A stretch of DNA of 64,000 nt. Origin: Acanthopleura granulata (lineage: Eukaryota; Mollusca; Polyplacophora; Chitonida; Chitonidae). Position 1 is the stretch's first letter; every line of letters starts with the position of its first letter. Position numbers and translations under genes: made by a program. The stretch is taken from the NCBI GenBank assembly GCA_016165875.1, contig JABBOT010000014.1:6689554-6753553 (forward strand), read 5' to 3'. The notes below the pieces were generated by a model, which saw only the letters and a list, made by a program, of their open reading frames with translations, searched no databases and was not told where the DNA came from. Shown here one piece after another: positions 1-10,609 of the stretch.

Positions 1-32
<32 letters not shown>

Positions 33-1139
33 TCCGTTCATTCGTGTCATTCATATGTACGTGCTGTCTGGCGTACTGAACAACAACACAAATCCACTGG
101 CTATCACATATGAGATCTAAATGTGCCAGTCGGAATAATAAGATAAGAGTTGTACCCTGCTGGCTGATCCGGTCTGTTTCCTTCAGGATCTTGTTAAGTT
201 CACAAATGTTCAGCTACTCAGTTTTCCCTATCCTTCATCTACTCTATAATTGGCTTTATGACAAATTACGCTAGAGTCACGGTAATGCCATCAAAACTAG
301 TTGCCTGGCATATCTGACAGGTCACCTGGTACAGTACGACTTCTTTGAACTCCACCGACAAAAGAGTTCGAACTGGGAACTCTCCTATTGTGTAATATTT
401 GTCATGCAAGCATTTACAACAGTATAATTGTAAGCATGTTCTTACTCAGATTTTTTTACGTTTTGAAAGAAAATATTGGAATGATGCAGTCTCACGCGCC
501 AGGGAAGGTGTACAAAAGTCATGGTTAAAAATGATGCTGTAAGGACAGACGAGGCATACAAAGTATTTACATGGTTCGTTTGATCGAATAAATTTCACCA
601 GACGGTTCAAACGATATGACCAAACTCAACAAGTAAATATTCCTAGCAAATCCCCACCAAGAAATATCAAACTCATATTACCCACTGAATCGACCAGTGG
701 GCCTACGTGACCTATCCGATTTGTCTGGATTGCGAAGCGACAAAGTACAAAGATGTAAAACCATACGAGTGGGGTGAGTCGGAATTGAAACTTTGCCGCC
801 TTTTTGCCCTTCTATTTCCGCCATTACACGACTTAGGTATTCTGGCTGAGGAAGCCCACGAGATTCCTGCATATGTAAAGGCATCATTGTTGAAAGGAAA
901 TTGATTATTGTGCTGAATTTTGAGTCTTAAAAATGCGGAAATACTCCGAAGCGAAAGGCCTTTTCGTCCAAAAAAGTAGGAATTCATTCTACCTGTTGAC
1001 CGGAACATATAACTGAAGACACTGATTTCAGCACACTGGGGTTATCTGTTCATCGATGGGTACATCTACCAGGTCGGTGTAATAACTAACATTTTATGAT
1101 GACAAATGTACAGTCTAACTGCGAAATTACCCCGATTCA

Positions 1140-1262
1140 TACCAATGGTGACCATGGGTTTTCCACGGGCTCTTCCCGGTTTCCTCCCACCATAATACTT
1201 GCCGCAATGCAAAAGCGAAATATTCTTGAGCACAACGTAAAACAAAAATCAAACAAATAAAT
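1140..1262 (+). mobile_element. SINE 3' part
   Basis: Matches the 3' body of the full SINE at 35561-35832: a segment like GGTTTCCTCCCACCATAAT, then AAATATTCTTGAGCACAACG and a tail ending in CAAACAAATAAAT. The tRNA-like head is missing. It lies in the intron just downstream of the signal exon at 1326-1434. Confidence 0.7.
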
Positions 1263-1325
1263 CATCCCAAGGGTGAGTAACAATATCAATCAAATAAACA
1301 AAATAAATAAATACAAATATCTTAC

Positions 1326-1434
1326 GAAGTGTATGCCCTCTGATCCTCCATCCTTGAAGGCTCAAAGACTGGCTTCTGGGTTTCAGGAGTGCTGTCACCA
1401 ACACCAAGCACATCGTCAGCCGGTAGATATTCAT
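1326..1434 (-). CDS. Signal-peptide exon of a cysteine-rich peptide gene (partial gene)
   Basis: Coding part of exon 1, with ATG at 1434-1432. It encodes a 36-residue leader starting MNIYRLTMCLVLVTALL: a short basic n-region and a hydrophobic core typical of a secretory signal. The donor is C|GTAAGATA at 1326/1325, in phase 1 like the other intact copies. No C exon lies between here and the window start. In the paralogous genes at 30656-33167 and 59629-62121 the C exon is 2.3-2.4 kb from the S exon, so its partner would be roughly 1 kb before base 1. Its promoter carries a Rel-like box at 1534-1543. Confidence 0.65.
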
Positions 1435-1533
1435 CGTGTATTCACGACAGGAGTGCTTCTCCAGTACACAACTGTCGTAATGTCAGCGACACGGTACCCC
1501 AACGATGCGTCATTTTCGTGAGCCTGACTAAAC

Positions 1534-1543
1534 GGAAAACTCC
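1534..1543 (-). promoter_or_regulatory. Rel/NF-kB-like box
   Basis: Plus strand GGAAAACTCC fits GGRRNNYYCC. It lies 100 bp upstream of the ATG at 1434, inside a conserved context (GACTAAACGG before it, AGAATTCGTC after it) also seen upstream of the exons at 19431 and 33059. The function is inferred from the motif and the conserved position. Confidence 0.4.
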
Positions 1544-2966
1544 AGAATTCGTCTTCCTACTGGTCCAGTAAAATTCAAGTATACGCGAGTGTTTTGCGTC
1601 ATTGACGTTCCAAGAATCTCTCAAATGTATAGGAAGTTTTGTGTAATTATATAGCCTATATTGAATTTCTTGCCACTGTACATGTTAACCTATAAGAACA
1701 GACTTCAGAATGTGGCATTATCTGTCACTTCTATTCAGCGATATTTTGTGGGAACCCCCTTGCATTTTCTGCGGTTACCTGAAACCTTCAGCTTAATACA
1801 GAATGGTTGGATGACGACAATCGATCGGAGCTCTTAAGCTAGAAAGAGATTTCCGAAACGTTTGAACGCGCGAGTTCATAAGGAGACGCCGAAGTGTATG
1901 GGTGCAAAAATATGCATGTTTGAGAGAGGGTTGGTGTGGCTATATCCTTGCGATATCGATATGGACAAGTGAATTATCGATATGGATAAATCAGCTACCG
2001 ATAAAAAAATACTTACTCACATTGATACTTCATGTGTTGCTATCGATACTTCTGTATCTCAAGTGATCTCAATTAAAAGATAGGTACACAAAATATTAGT
2101 AACTGTTACCAGTCGTGTGATCACCACAACAGATACAACTAATGGGTTCTGTGAACAAAACAAATGGGATATAAAACACGTATGTTTCTCTGACATTATT
2201 AGATAATGTTGAATATTTCTGCTTCTAGATAACCATCTTCTGTCAAAATTGTGCACATTATAAAGAGATTCTGATGCTAATTTTATTAATGCAAATGATC
2301 TTTCTGAATTTAAGTTTGAATTTTGTATACTGGATGACGGACCGATCGGTGATTTGGATATTTCGCTCAGTATTCTAGTGTTAACGAAAATATTGGCTTG
2401 AATGATGTTCCAATACACGACTAATGGGGCCCAGAATTCATTTCCTTGTTGTCACGCTAATTCCAGCAAAAGCCTCCTCTCTAAGTACCTGATATTTTAT
2501 AATGGATATAATTCTCTTCTGAGTAAACTATTGAAATAGTACATGACTCTGCTGCAATTTGCTTTGTTTCTGAATTTAGTTCTTTGTTGTTTGCTCTCAA
2601 TGTCTTTTTGCAAATTAACTTTGCTATGTCAGTCATGGCACATTCTTTATTTTTGTTTGACAGCTGGTATATTAGCGTGAGTCTCGACGCCTAAACGTGA
2701 GGTAACTCATGATTAAGAATGTCCATGAAATCTGGTTTCGGGGGTCCATAAAATTCAAATTACCGTCTCAGGTCAGGTACCCTACGTTCATAGCGTTAAA
2801 AACGATCACTCTGTTGGATATAAGAACAGGTAAAGTTAGTGCAGTGCAGTGCAAAACACATTTTCATTGACGACATTATTTATGTCTGTTTATAGCTAAG
2901 CTTACTGAGAGGTTACAAAAGAATCTTTTGTCAACTCAAAATCGTATTAATTCTGCTTCCTTGTAC

Positions 2967-3041
2967 CTAAGAAAACCGGTTTTTCGTCGCCAGTAGAACA
3001 GCTAGAACCACTAGACACATCGTCAACCAGTAAACATTCAT
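2967..3041 (-). pseudogene. Degenerate signal-peptide exon without partner
   Basis: ATG at 3041-3039 starts a leader MNVYWLTMCLVVLAVLLAT, clearly of the same family as the exons at 14305-14404 and 47241-47340. The frame hits TAG at 2969-2967 where the relatives continue, and no GTAAG donor follows. The C exon expected for this slot (the counterpart of 36615-36763) is absent, because the duplication junction at 2165 removed it. The exon is probably dead. Its copy-B counterpart was deleted outright near 37950. Confidence 0.65.
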
Positions 3042-3219
3042 GATCGTACAGCTTAAAAATGATAACCCAATGAGCAACAGTCGTGACCTGAGTGAACTCA
3101 AACAGGAAAATGCAATTATGCTTAATGTCTTTTTCTGTAATGTTTTTACCCAATAGAATCGTGCGTTAGAGGTTTGACCATTATTGTTACTGACCAATAG
3201 CTGAGGTCGTGACTAAACG

Positions 3220-3229
3220 GGAAACTCCG
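3220..3229 (-). promoter_or_regulatory. Rel/NF-kB-like box
   Basis: GGGAAACTCC, a full match to GGGRNWYYCC, about 180 bp upstream of the ATG at 3041. The context TGACTAAACGGGAAACTCC is the same as upstream of the exons at 19431 and 33059. It has outlasted the decay of its gene. Confidence 0.4.
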
Positions 3230-3824
3230 GTGTGTGACTGATAGTGTATTTAAAGACTTCAACTCAGCACTGAATTAGACTAGGAAAGACGTTTCAGGAA
3301 CCCAGTGGGAATTATTCAGCTTTTTTCTTGTTTTGCTTTTTTTGTCCTTCTTCTCATTCAGTGTAACAGTTCTCCTTTAGTCATGCATGCATTGTGGAAA
3401 GCTCCCGGTGCTTCCTTAGTCCCCACTGCTAGAGGGGTTCCCCGGCGAATGGTGTAGAATGATAATGTAGTATCCAGAGTTTGTGAGAGGTCGCAGTCAC
3501 ATATCAGTAAACATTTCGTGCTGGAATTTGAAAACAGCTCATTTTTTATTCAGTTACACTGATATTAAACAGGAGTACACCGCAGTACCATTATATTAGT
3601 CTGACACACCCCAATAGGTGAGGACAGACACTTGTGAAACCCGTCAGGTATGTCAAAGATATACATGGGGTGTCTGGTTTACGAAAGACATCTTTTGTGA
3701 ACACTTTCAGTGTGAGGTGAACGGTGATATTTGAGGGAGGTGTGAGAGGTCACCATCTGAATGCATTTCCCGGGGCTAAGCTCTTTTCTTCAAGCTCTAT
3801 TCTGTTTAATCTAGGCTTCATCTT

Positions 3825-4085
3825 CTGTAGACCGTTTTCTTTCGGTTCAGGACGGTTTCTTTCAGACTCTGGACGGTTTCTTCCTGGCTCTGGACGGTTT
3901 GTCCTGATGTGGATGGTTTTCTGCAGACTCTGGGCGGTTTCTATCAGACTCTGGACGGTTCCCTCCGGCTTTTTGACTAATTCCTCCCGGAACCGGACGT
4001 TTTCCTCAAGGCTTTGGACAGTTTCCCGACGGTTTCCTCCAGCTTCGGGATAATTTCCTCCATGCTCTGGACGGCTTCCGGGCAT
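3825..4085. repeat. Minisatellite, CTCTGGACGGTTTC type
   Basis: About a dozen imperfect ~20 bp units of CTCTGGACGGTTTCxxxCxGG. An open frame through it (3724-4053 plus) reads GSGRF repeats and is an artefact of the repeat. Copy B keeps only the first few units (38525-38590) before a ~710 bp deletion. Flanks 3260-3825 and 4085-5100 hold nothing recognisable beyond a match to copy B. Confidence 0.75.
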
Positions 4086-5105
4086 CACAAACATGACCGC
4101 TAGTCGTGTAAGTGAAACATTCTTGTGTTCGACCTTAAACCGCAACCACATTTTAAGTTCCATTCCATTGCCAATATATTCAGGGTGGAAATATAAAATT
4201 GAAAGACAACACAGACATGAAATTAAGGTGAGTGAAAAGACCGTTCAAAACCGTATCTGAAAATTCCTTCACTGATTGGTTTAGGGTTTTTTGACCAAAT
4301 TAAACGCAGTCAAATGATTTGATTGTATGTTGGGTTTTATGGACCAAACTGATAATGTGGTCCACTTCACAAAACCTTTTGTTCACCTTTATGTTTAGAT
4401 CTAAATAATATCCTTGACAAGTGTACGCCTGTAATGTTTACCTGTATGTGAGAAAGCTAATATGGCATTAAATTTCAGCTTGAAGGCCACAAAATAGTAG
4501 GCCTCACGTCACTCGTGAGCAACATTATCAATATGGTCAAAAAAACCCACGCGCAATCAAAACATTTGACCGCATTTAATTTGGTGAAAAAAACCCTACA
4601 AACTTCAGTGAAATAAAGTATTTTCAGATACAGTTTTTAGTGGTCTGTCCGCACACCACAACTTCATTTTTGCGTGATCTATCACTTTAAAAAGATAATA
4701 AATGAAATACTATGGAACAAAGTTAACACCATGGTTCAAAAGGGTTTACGATGAATAACACTCATAATAACTGAAGATTCCCTGCAATACCTGCGGCACT
4801 GTCCGTAACATTTTGCTGATGTGACTTGATTATATGTCACAGAGGACGTCGAATCAAATGGATGTGACCAAAGCCTATATGCTGGAAGACGTCACAGGCG
4901 CTTGAAACGGCAGGGTCATTTGCAGATATACTTCAGAGATTGGCGACGTCCTGTGCTTGGATGTAACCTCACACCAGGCAAAGTGAGAAGGGCAGAAAAA
5001 TTTGTGTTTTCATTTTACCCTCCCAAACATACAACATCGGTTTTAATACACTGTAATTTTCTTAGCAATTTAAGAACGGAAAGCAGACTTTGTCAATTTG
5101 AATCT

Positions 5106-5111
5106 TTATTT
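5106..5111 (-). terminator. Candidate polyadenylation signal
   Basis: AATAAA on the minus strand (plus TTTATT), about 400 bp past the stop at 5510. It is conserved in copy B near 39099. It is the nearest clean AATAAA I noticed downstream of this gene; transcript ends are unknown. Confidence 0.3.
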
Positions 5112-5509
5112 TTTTGCCACCAAAATAGCTCTTTAAATATATAAAATATCTTCCAGATATTTGTGCACTTTTTGCATCACATCGTTGCCATTAAATGCTC
5201 AAATTGTGCACCTTGTTGAAAACAATCAAATGTTAACCGAGTTGATCATTTTTTTGAGGGGGGTGGGTTTAAATTGATCATTCATTCACGAAAATATTCT
5301 GGATGGACAGTTTGACAGTTTCCTGTGCTGAAATATCCTGATGAGAAGAGTCCTGCATTTTCCCAGTGTACTTGGTCAGAGCTTCTTGGTATTTGAGCTG
5401 CAGTTCGGTTTGTGTGCCATGAACAGTTTCACTCCGGCTGTAATAAGTGTATGTCATCTAGATTTGCATTTACATTCACAGTCTTTAAACATTCGCCGTC
5501 TTCATTAGA

Positions 5510-7874
5510 CTAATGTTTCCCTCTAAATCTGGTAGTTTTCGGCGAGTGGGACTTGCACCAGATAGTAATACAACGTCTGTTCCCATAGCGACGACACATC
5601 CGACATATCAGAGTCGCAGTATCAGCTTTTCCTGCAAACAACAACAAAAAGAATAATAATTATTTATAATAAAACACATCAATTCAGTTTACAGTGCTCA
5701 TAAATATTGACTTGTCCTAAAGTCATAATTTAAGGATGCATATGACTTATGCTTTAGGGTTCCCATGACTCATGGTTTAGGGTTTCAAAGACTCATGGTT
5801 TAGGGTTTCAAAGACTCATGGTTTAGGGTTTCAAAGACTCATGGTTTAGGGTTTCAAAGACTCATGGTTTAGGGTTTCCATGACTTATTCTTTTAGCGTC
5901 TCTATATCTTATGATTTTGGGTATCCATGACTCATGGTTTCGGGTTTCCGTGTCTCCAGACTTAGGTTGTCAAGAATTTAAGATTTAGAGAGCCTACAAC
6001 TCGTGGCATAAGGTGTTCGTTAACTCGTGGTTTAGGGTGTCGGTCATAAGATATTACTTTAGGGTCATCTTAACTTATGACTTTAGTTGTCCAAAATCTT
6101 GGGTGTCCATTTCTTTTGATTTTAGAGTGTCCACAAAACATCAATTAAGGTGTACTTAGCTCATATTTAGGGTGACAACTCATGATTTATAGTGCCCATG
6201 ACTCATGACTTGAGGAGTCTGTAACTCTCGTAGTTAAAAACGCCCAGAATGTATAATGTAGAATGCTCAAAGCTCATCATAACTAAAAATTTGGAATGTC
6301 CAGCACGCCTCCTTCAGGGTGTCCGTAACTCATCATTTAGAATGTCTATAACTCATAATTTCTGGTGTCCATCAGGCATGATTCAGAGTGTCCATAATAA
6401 CATTTAGGGTGAACATAACTCAGCACTCAGTGTTCAGCCCGCACCATTCATGGTGTCTGTAACGCAACATTTAGGGTGATCAAAACTCAACATAGGGGGT
6501 GTCCACCACACATCATATAGAGTGTCCATAATTCAACACTAAGGGTGATCATAGCTCAACATTTAGAGTGTATATAACTCACGCATCATTCAGGGTGTCC
6601 ATAACTCAACATTTAGGGAGATCATATCTCGATATTTGATTACACAGAGTAGCGAGCCCCAACACGTTTTTTGGGTGTTTTTTTTTTTTGGCTTTGCTTA
6701 GCGTCTTCTTCAAAAGTATTTAGGTCATAGTGCAGTTTTTTTGCGCACTGAACTGGATCATTACAGCTTGATCAAACTGAATAAGCTAGGTCTAACATCT
6801 TTTTTCTCTGTTACTTTTCTTAGCTTCCTTTCTAATCGTATTTAGGTCACCGTGTCCGACATAATAGCGACATATATATGATGCTGCCGCACTAGAACAC
6901 TATTGTCTGAAAACATTACACCTGTCGCCTGACTCTCACTTGACACCAAATGAAGCAGCAGGCTCTACTTGTGTCATGTCGCCTCGCCGTTCACAGTTAG
7001 CAGTTCACAGTTCACAATGGGCCAGTGCTTATTTTTCGATCAAATATAACGACATTATGTCTTAGGAAATAGACCCAGAAATCTCATACTTTTTAGATCC
7101 ATCATTGCGCTAACCTGTCGTCATTTTGTAGGGCTTGCAAAATTGTGTTTGAGTATTAGGTTTCTGGGTTTATTACGTAAGGCGCAATGACGCTCTAGAT
7201 GTCCAGTTAACAAATCGGTTAACAATTCAGTGAGACGTAACCTATTTCTCAAGACGTAATCTCGACTAGTATTTGATCTGAAAATAAGGCCTGGTCCCTT
7301 GTGAAATGCGAACTGTTAACTGTGAACTGCAAGCCAACTTCACACATGTGGCCTTTTCGTGCTTTTCCCAGAAGCTGAGGCCAAAACGCCATATGAAGGA
7401 TATACCTTACGAATAACAGAGGTCAGCAGTAAACCCAGTTTTCTCTCTGACGAGACATTTACACCCAGTAACCTATCTTCGTCTTATAGTGAGCTAGGTC
7501 TTAAGAAGGCAATTGAAACGCAGCAATAAAATTCACCCACATATACATGTATGTCTATATTTACGGGTATGCTGTGTTACCCGGATAGATCCTCGCCGGT
7601 CGTACGTGGGAGAGTCCGCCAGCAGCTTGCGGATAGCCTTGTTTTTCCCCTTTGCCCCTTTTCCCTCCCACCATAATGCTGCCCGCCCTCGTATCAGTGA
7701 AATATTCTTGAGTACAGCGTAAAACACCAATCAAATAAATTGTCAGGCGAGAATCTTACCCCATTCCCAAAACCAGCCGGATCGTAATGAACGTTGTTCC
7801 CCTGAAACTTCGCTTCTCGCCATCAGAAATGCTGTCAGCACCACCAACAACATCGCCAACCGGTAGACCTTCAT
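5510..7874 (-). CDS. Secreted cationic cysteine-rich peptide, two-exon gene (A-b)
   Basis: Exon 1 is 7874-7760 (38 codons plus one base) and starts MKVYRLAMLLVVLTAFL, a clear signal peptide. The donor is G|GTAAGATTC. The intron is 5632-7759. Exon 2 is 5631-5510, after a T-rich tract and TTTGCAG. Joining phase 1 to phase 1 gives a precursor of 78 residues with stop TAG. The mature part carries CRMCRRYGNRRCITIWCKSH: C-x2-C-x7-C-x4-C, rich in Arg and Lys. It is expected to be secreted and disulfide-bonded. The family is not recognised; the spacing is loosely like beta-hairpin antimicrobial peptides, but a toxin-like or signalling role is not excluded. The intron holds a minisatellite, a foldback element and a SINE just after the donor. 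The copy-B counterpart is 39507-41826. Confidence 0.8.
5745..6640. repeat. Intronic minisatellite with TTTAGGG core
   Basis: Begins with near-perfect 23 bp units of the form GACTCATGGTTTAGGGTTTCAAA at 5765-5880, then decays into ~27-30 bp units such as GTGTCCATAACTCATCATTTAGG through 6640. It lies inside the intron of the gene at 5510-7874. Copy B has the same array at 39735-40570 with fewer perfect units, so the clean part expanded in copy A. Confidence 0.85.
6989..7330. mobile_element. Foldback / MITE-like element
   Basis: The left end GTTCACAGTTAGCAGTTCAC reappears inverted at the right end (7301-7330, GCGAACTGTTAACTGTGAAC). The pairing continues inward: TTATTTTTCGATCAAAT at ~7029 pairs with ATTTGATCTGAAAATAA at ~7272. 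About 340 bp therefore form an imperfect hairpin with no coding capacity, as expected for a non-autonomous DNA transposon. Present also in copy B at 40913-41277. Confidence 0.65.
7585..7740 (+). mobile_element. SINE 3' part
   Basis: Matches the SINE body from TCGTACGTGGGAGAGTCC through CCTCCCACCATAATGCTG to AATATTCTTGAGTACAGCG and CAATCAAATAAAT. It ends about 20 bp from the splice donor of the gene at 5510-7874, in the intron. The same insertion is in copy B at 41543-41693. Confidence 0.8.
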
Positions 7875-8057
7875 CGTGGTACAACAGGAGTAGATACTCA
7901 AATGCGCTCCAGTTGTAATCTCACTGAAAATAGTTACCGATGGTGCGATATCTTTACTGTTTTGCTGTCTGTCCTTATCATTTTATTCCACAATGATATC
8001 ACGTGTTAGAGTTTTGCCTGTGTTTTGATTCGCCAATATCTAAAGCCAGTACTAGAC

Positions 8058-8067
8058 GGGAAAGTCC
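8058..8067 (-). promoter_or_regulatory. Rel/NF-kB-like box
   Basis: GGGAAAGTCC inside ACTAGACGGGAAAGTCCGAGG, 184 bp upstream of the ATG at 7874. It is one base off the strict GGGRNWYYCC but shares the ARACGGGAAAsTCC context of the other promoters. Conserved exactly in copy B at 42010-42019. Confidence 0.4.
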
Positions 8068-8504
8068 GAGGAGCAGGAGAAAACTTTATGCCGCCCCATT
8101 TCGTTCAACAAAATTCCTTTGACTTTCTCGAACAGCTTTTCTTTCGTTTCATTTTCTCGGCTAACAATGGTCTTTCAGAAGATCTGTGAGCTATTCACAT
8201 CTGTGAACAGTTACTCGGGTGAAACGCGGGTTGAGGCACGCGAAATTCTTTTTCGCCTATGGAGATCGGGGGAATTCCCTTGAGTTTTGAACACTCAAAT
8301 TAAAACTAGGTCGACTAGAGTTTAACAAACAGGTGGAATAGGCCAAAGCTTTTACAAATAAAAGTATCTCAAGACGCAAACAGCTAATAATTATCTCAGA
8401 AAATAGGCGCAATCAACCCGGGCATAAAGCAGCATAGAATTCTTCAGAAATTGTATCAAGCCTGGGTTTGTCAGATTGAGTGTAATGAAACAATACAACA
8501 ATAC

Positions 8505-8561
8505 GGCTGGGGGTGGAGGGAGGGGTGTGGGGTGTCGGGGTGGGTTTGGGGAGGCGGGGGT
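8505..8561 (+). other. G-rich tract with quadruplex potential
   Basis: Runs of G separated by short loops (GGGGGTGGAGGGAGGGG, then GGGTTTGGGGAGGCGGGGG), about 630 bp upstream of the gene at 5510-7874. Copy B keeps a similar tract at 42446-42508. The rest of 8068-8900 and 9000-10590 shows nothing beyond an (AATA)n run at 8920-8985 and a match to copy B; 9715-10310 is largely absent from copy B. Confidence 0.5.
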
Positions 8562-8919
8562 GATAGGCGACAGGCAAGTTGAGAACATTGTATGATGTAT
8601 GTAGGGTAGTGTGCCCTGAAGGTAACAACGTCTTCTACACACCTGTGACAAAAAAATACAATTTCTTAAAATAAAAGACAGGTTACATCATTTATCACCG
8701 TTGACAATAAACTGTGATCTGATTATCTGCCCAATCTAACATTCGCTGAAAGCAAATGGCCAGGTATCAGTACACTGTGCTTATTTCTACGTTACACGTG
8801 GAAAACTATATCAATAATTTGCCAAAGATGGGTGATTTAATCGTTACACTCCGGTTTACTGTACGGGTAAAACTCACCTGTATCGTTTAACTAAGCATGG
8901 CCTTAAAGATCAAATAAGT

Positions 8920-8985
8920 AATTAAATAAATGAATAAATAAATGAATAAATAAATAAATAATAAATAAATAAATAAATAAATACT
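8920..8985. repeat. (AATA)n microsatellite
   Basis: AATAAATGAATAAATAAATG-type tetranucleotide run, also present in shortened form at 42875-42910. Confidence 0.85.
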
Positions 8986-10609
8986 GATATCAGTAAATAC
9001 ATAAATAAACGTTTGTCTTAACACATCCTATGCCCTATGTTCTAAACTAAACGCTTACAACAGTTCGGAATGATGTCAAAAAATAACACAGGCCTACAAC
9101 TTTTAACAGTTTTAAGCAACAGATAAGGATATGATCAGTTTTCAGTCAGAATAATGTTCAAAAAATGCAAATATGAACATAGCAGTAAAGCTAAAGGGTG
9201 CTTGCCTATACTCCCAATACGTAGTCATGCATTATTAATCAGGGCGAGAGTGTCCAGAGACACAGACAGATATAGATGATTGGGACGTTTATAGCACATA
9301 AAAAAGTCAGAGGACATTTGACTTGGTCATGCTTACCCACAATGACAGTCAGTCAAGGTCGAATGCTGATATGATGCCCGATATGATGCCCAACATGATG
9401 CCCGAGGTAATCCCTTAATTGTCGTGACCCTTTTTTCCACCGATATGCTCCCTTGGTACCGCCAGACCTGGGGATAAGTGAAGGTCAGCGCACACTGTCT
9501 GGGTACAGGCTGTAACTGTGTAATTCCAAGCACAGACACTAAGCATGTAGTGCTTGGGTTTGACGTCGGGCTCAACAGTGTTTTCAGTTATATGAAGAGG
9601 AGGAATTCCGAGCACTGTCAGGGCGAATGCTTCCTGTAGAAGCCATTTTTGAAATAAATACCAATTTTAAGTTAAGTTTCACTACAGAGATTTCATACGA
9701 GCAATTTTGAAAACATTTTTAAAACAAAAAATTGCCAATTTTGATGTAACACTACTGACTACTTTTTTCTCTAGAAAAAAGTTATCCATTTTGAAATGTA
9801 GGAAAGGCACTTTTGCAGACATGAACCTTATTTAAGAAAGATCAACTTTGTTTAGTAAAGAAGTATGCAGGATTATTTCATAATAGCTTAATTTTTATCT
9901 CAGAAGTAACAAAAATTACGTTTCAAAACCGGTGCCTACACAGCGGTGATGGTGAATGGGATAACTACAACTGAAACGCTAAGAAATTCCCGCCCACGTG
10001 AATATATACAGGCGTTGTGAAAATGCAGATTGTCACAAATATTCTCATCTGAAACTGCAGAGCAAAAATTAAACCCAGGTCTCCGTTTTGTTTTTCGGGG
10101 AAGCATGAAAACAACTGTAAAATGAAGACATATATATGCATATATTTATCACAGTGTCACAACTATCAAGTGTTTGCAACTGACTGCCCAATTTAAGCAA
10201 TTAATGACAGCAAGATGTCCCCAAAAAGTCAAGTATAAACATAGGCCCCTATATATGTGGAAAATTTTTTATTCAGTTGCATGCATTTTAACGACGGTGG
10301 CCAGGCTAATTGGTAGAAGAGGAAACCGTCCACAGCCTTTAGGAAATCGCAGAGGATCTGGAGGATACCACCGTACGAGGGAAGCCTTAACAATAAGCTG
10401 TATTGTTGAACGCATGGTCAGCTGCGGTGGTCTTTAACTGAGAGTACCTATAATTTTAAAGTTTGATACATCAACACAGAATCATAACCAGCAACTCACA
10501 CCAACTCGTATTCACTGACAGATCCGTCAGGCGTCTATAAGCATAGAAACATAAGGTCACCTGTCTATATACACAACAGGTGTATATAAACACATTTACC
10601 GCGATTAAT

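Larger units (their letters stand above)
1..2165. repeat. Tail of a preceding array copy
   Basis: Apart from a (TAA)n tract at 1-32, this block matches 24236-25450, 31384-33915 and 60304-62480 by eye. It ends abruptly at about 2165, where the sequence stops matching 33915 onward and starts matching 37204 onward. It is therefore the end of an earlier copy of the ~30-35 kb unit, missing about 3.3 kb found at 33916-37203 in copy A. Positions 33-1140 would be intron of the gene whose signal exon is at 1326-1434. Confidence 0.8.

Noticed and set aside
3724..4053. 109-codon frame with repeated GSGRF and the antisense 137-codon frame
   Set aside because: Both are by-products of the CTCTGGACGGTTTC minisatellite and are destroyed in copy B.
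4902..5144. 80-codon plus-strand frame shared with 38895-39137
   Set aside because: It lies antisense in the likely 3' region of the slot-b gene; conservation equals that of the surrounding block and nothing in it is recognisable.
5765..5880. Telomere-like TTTAGGG units
   Set aside because: They form a 23 bp interstitial minisatellite inside an intron that grades into a decayed array; not a chromosome end.
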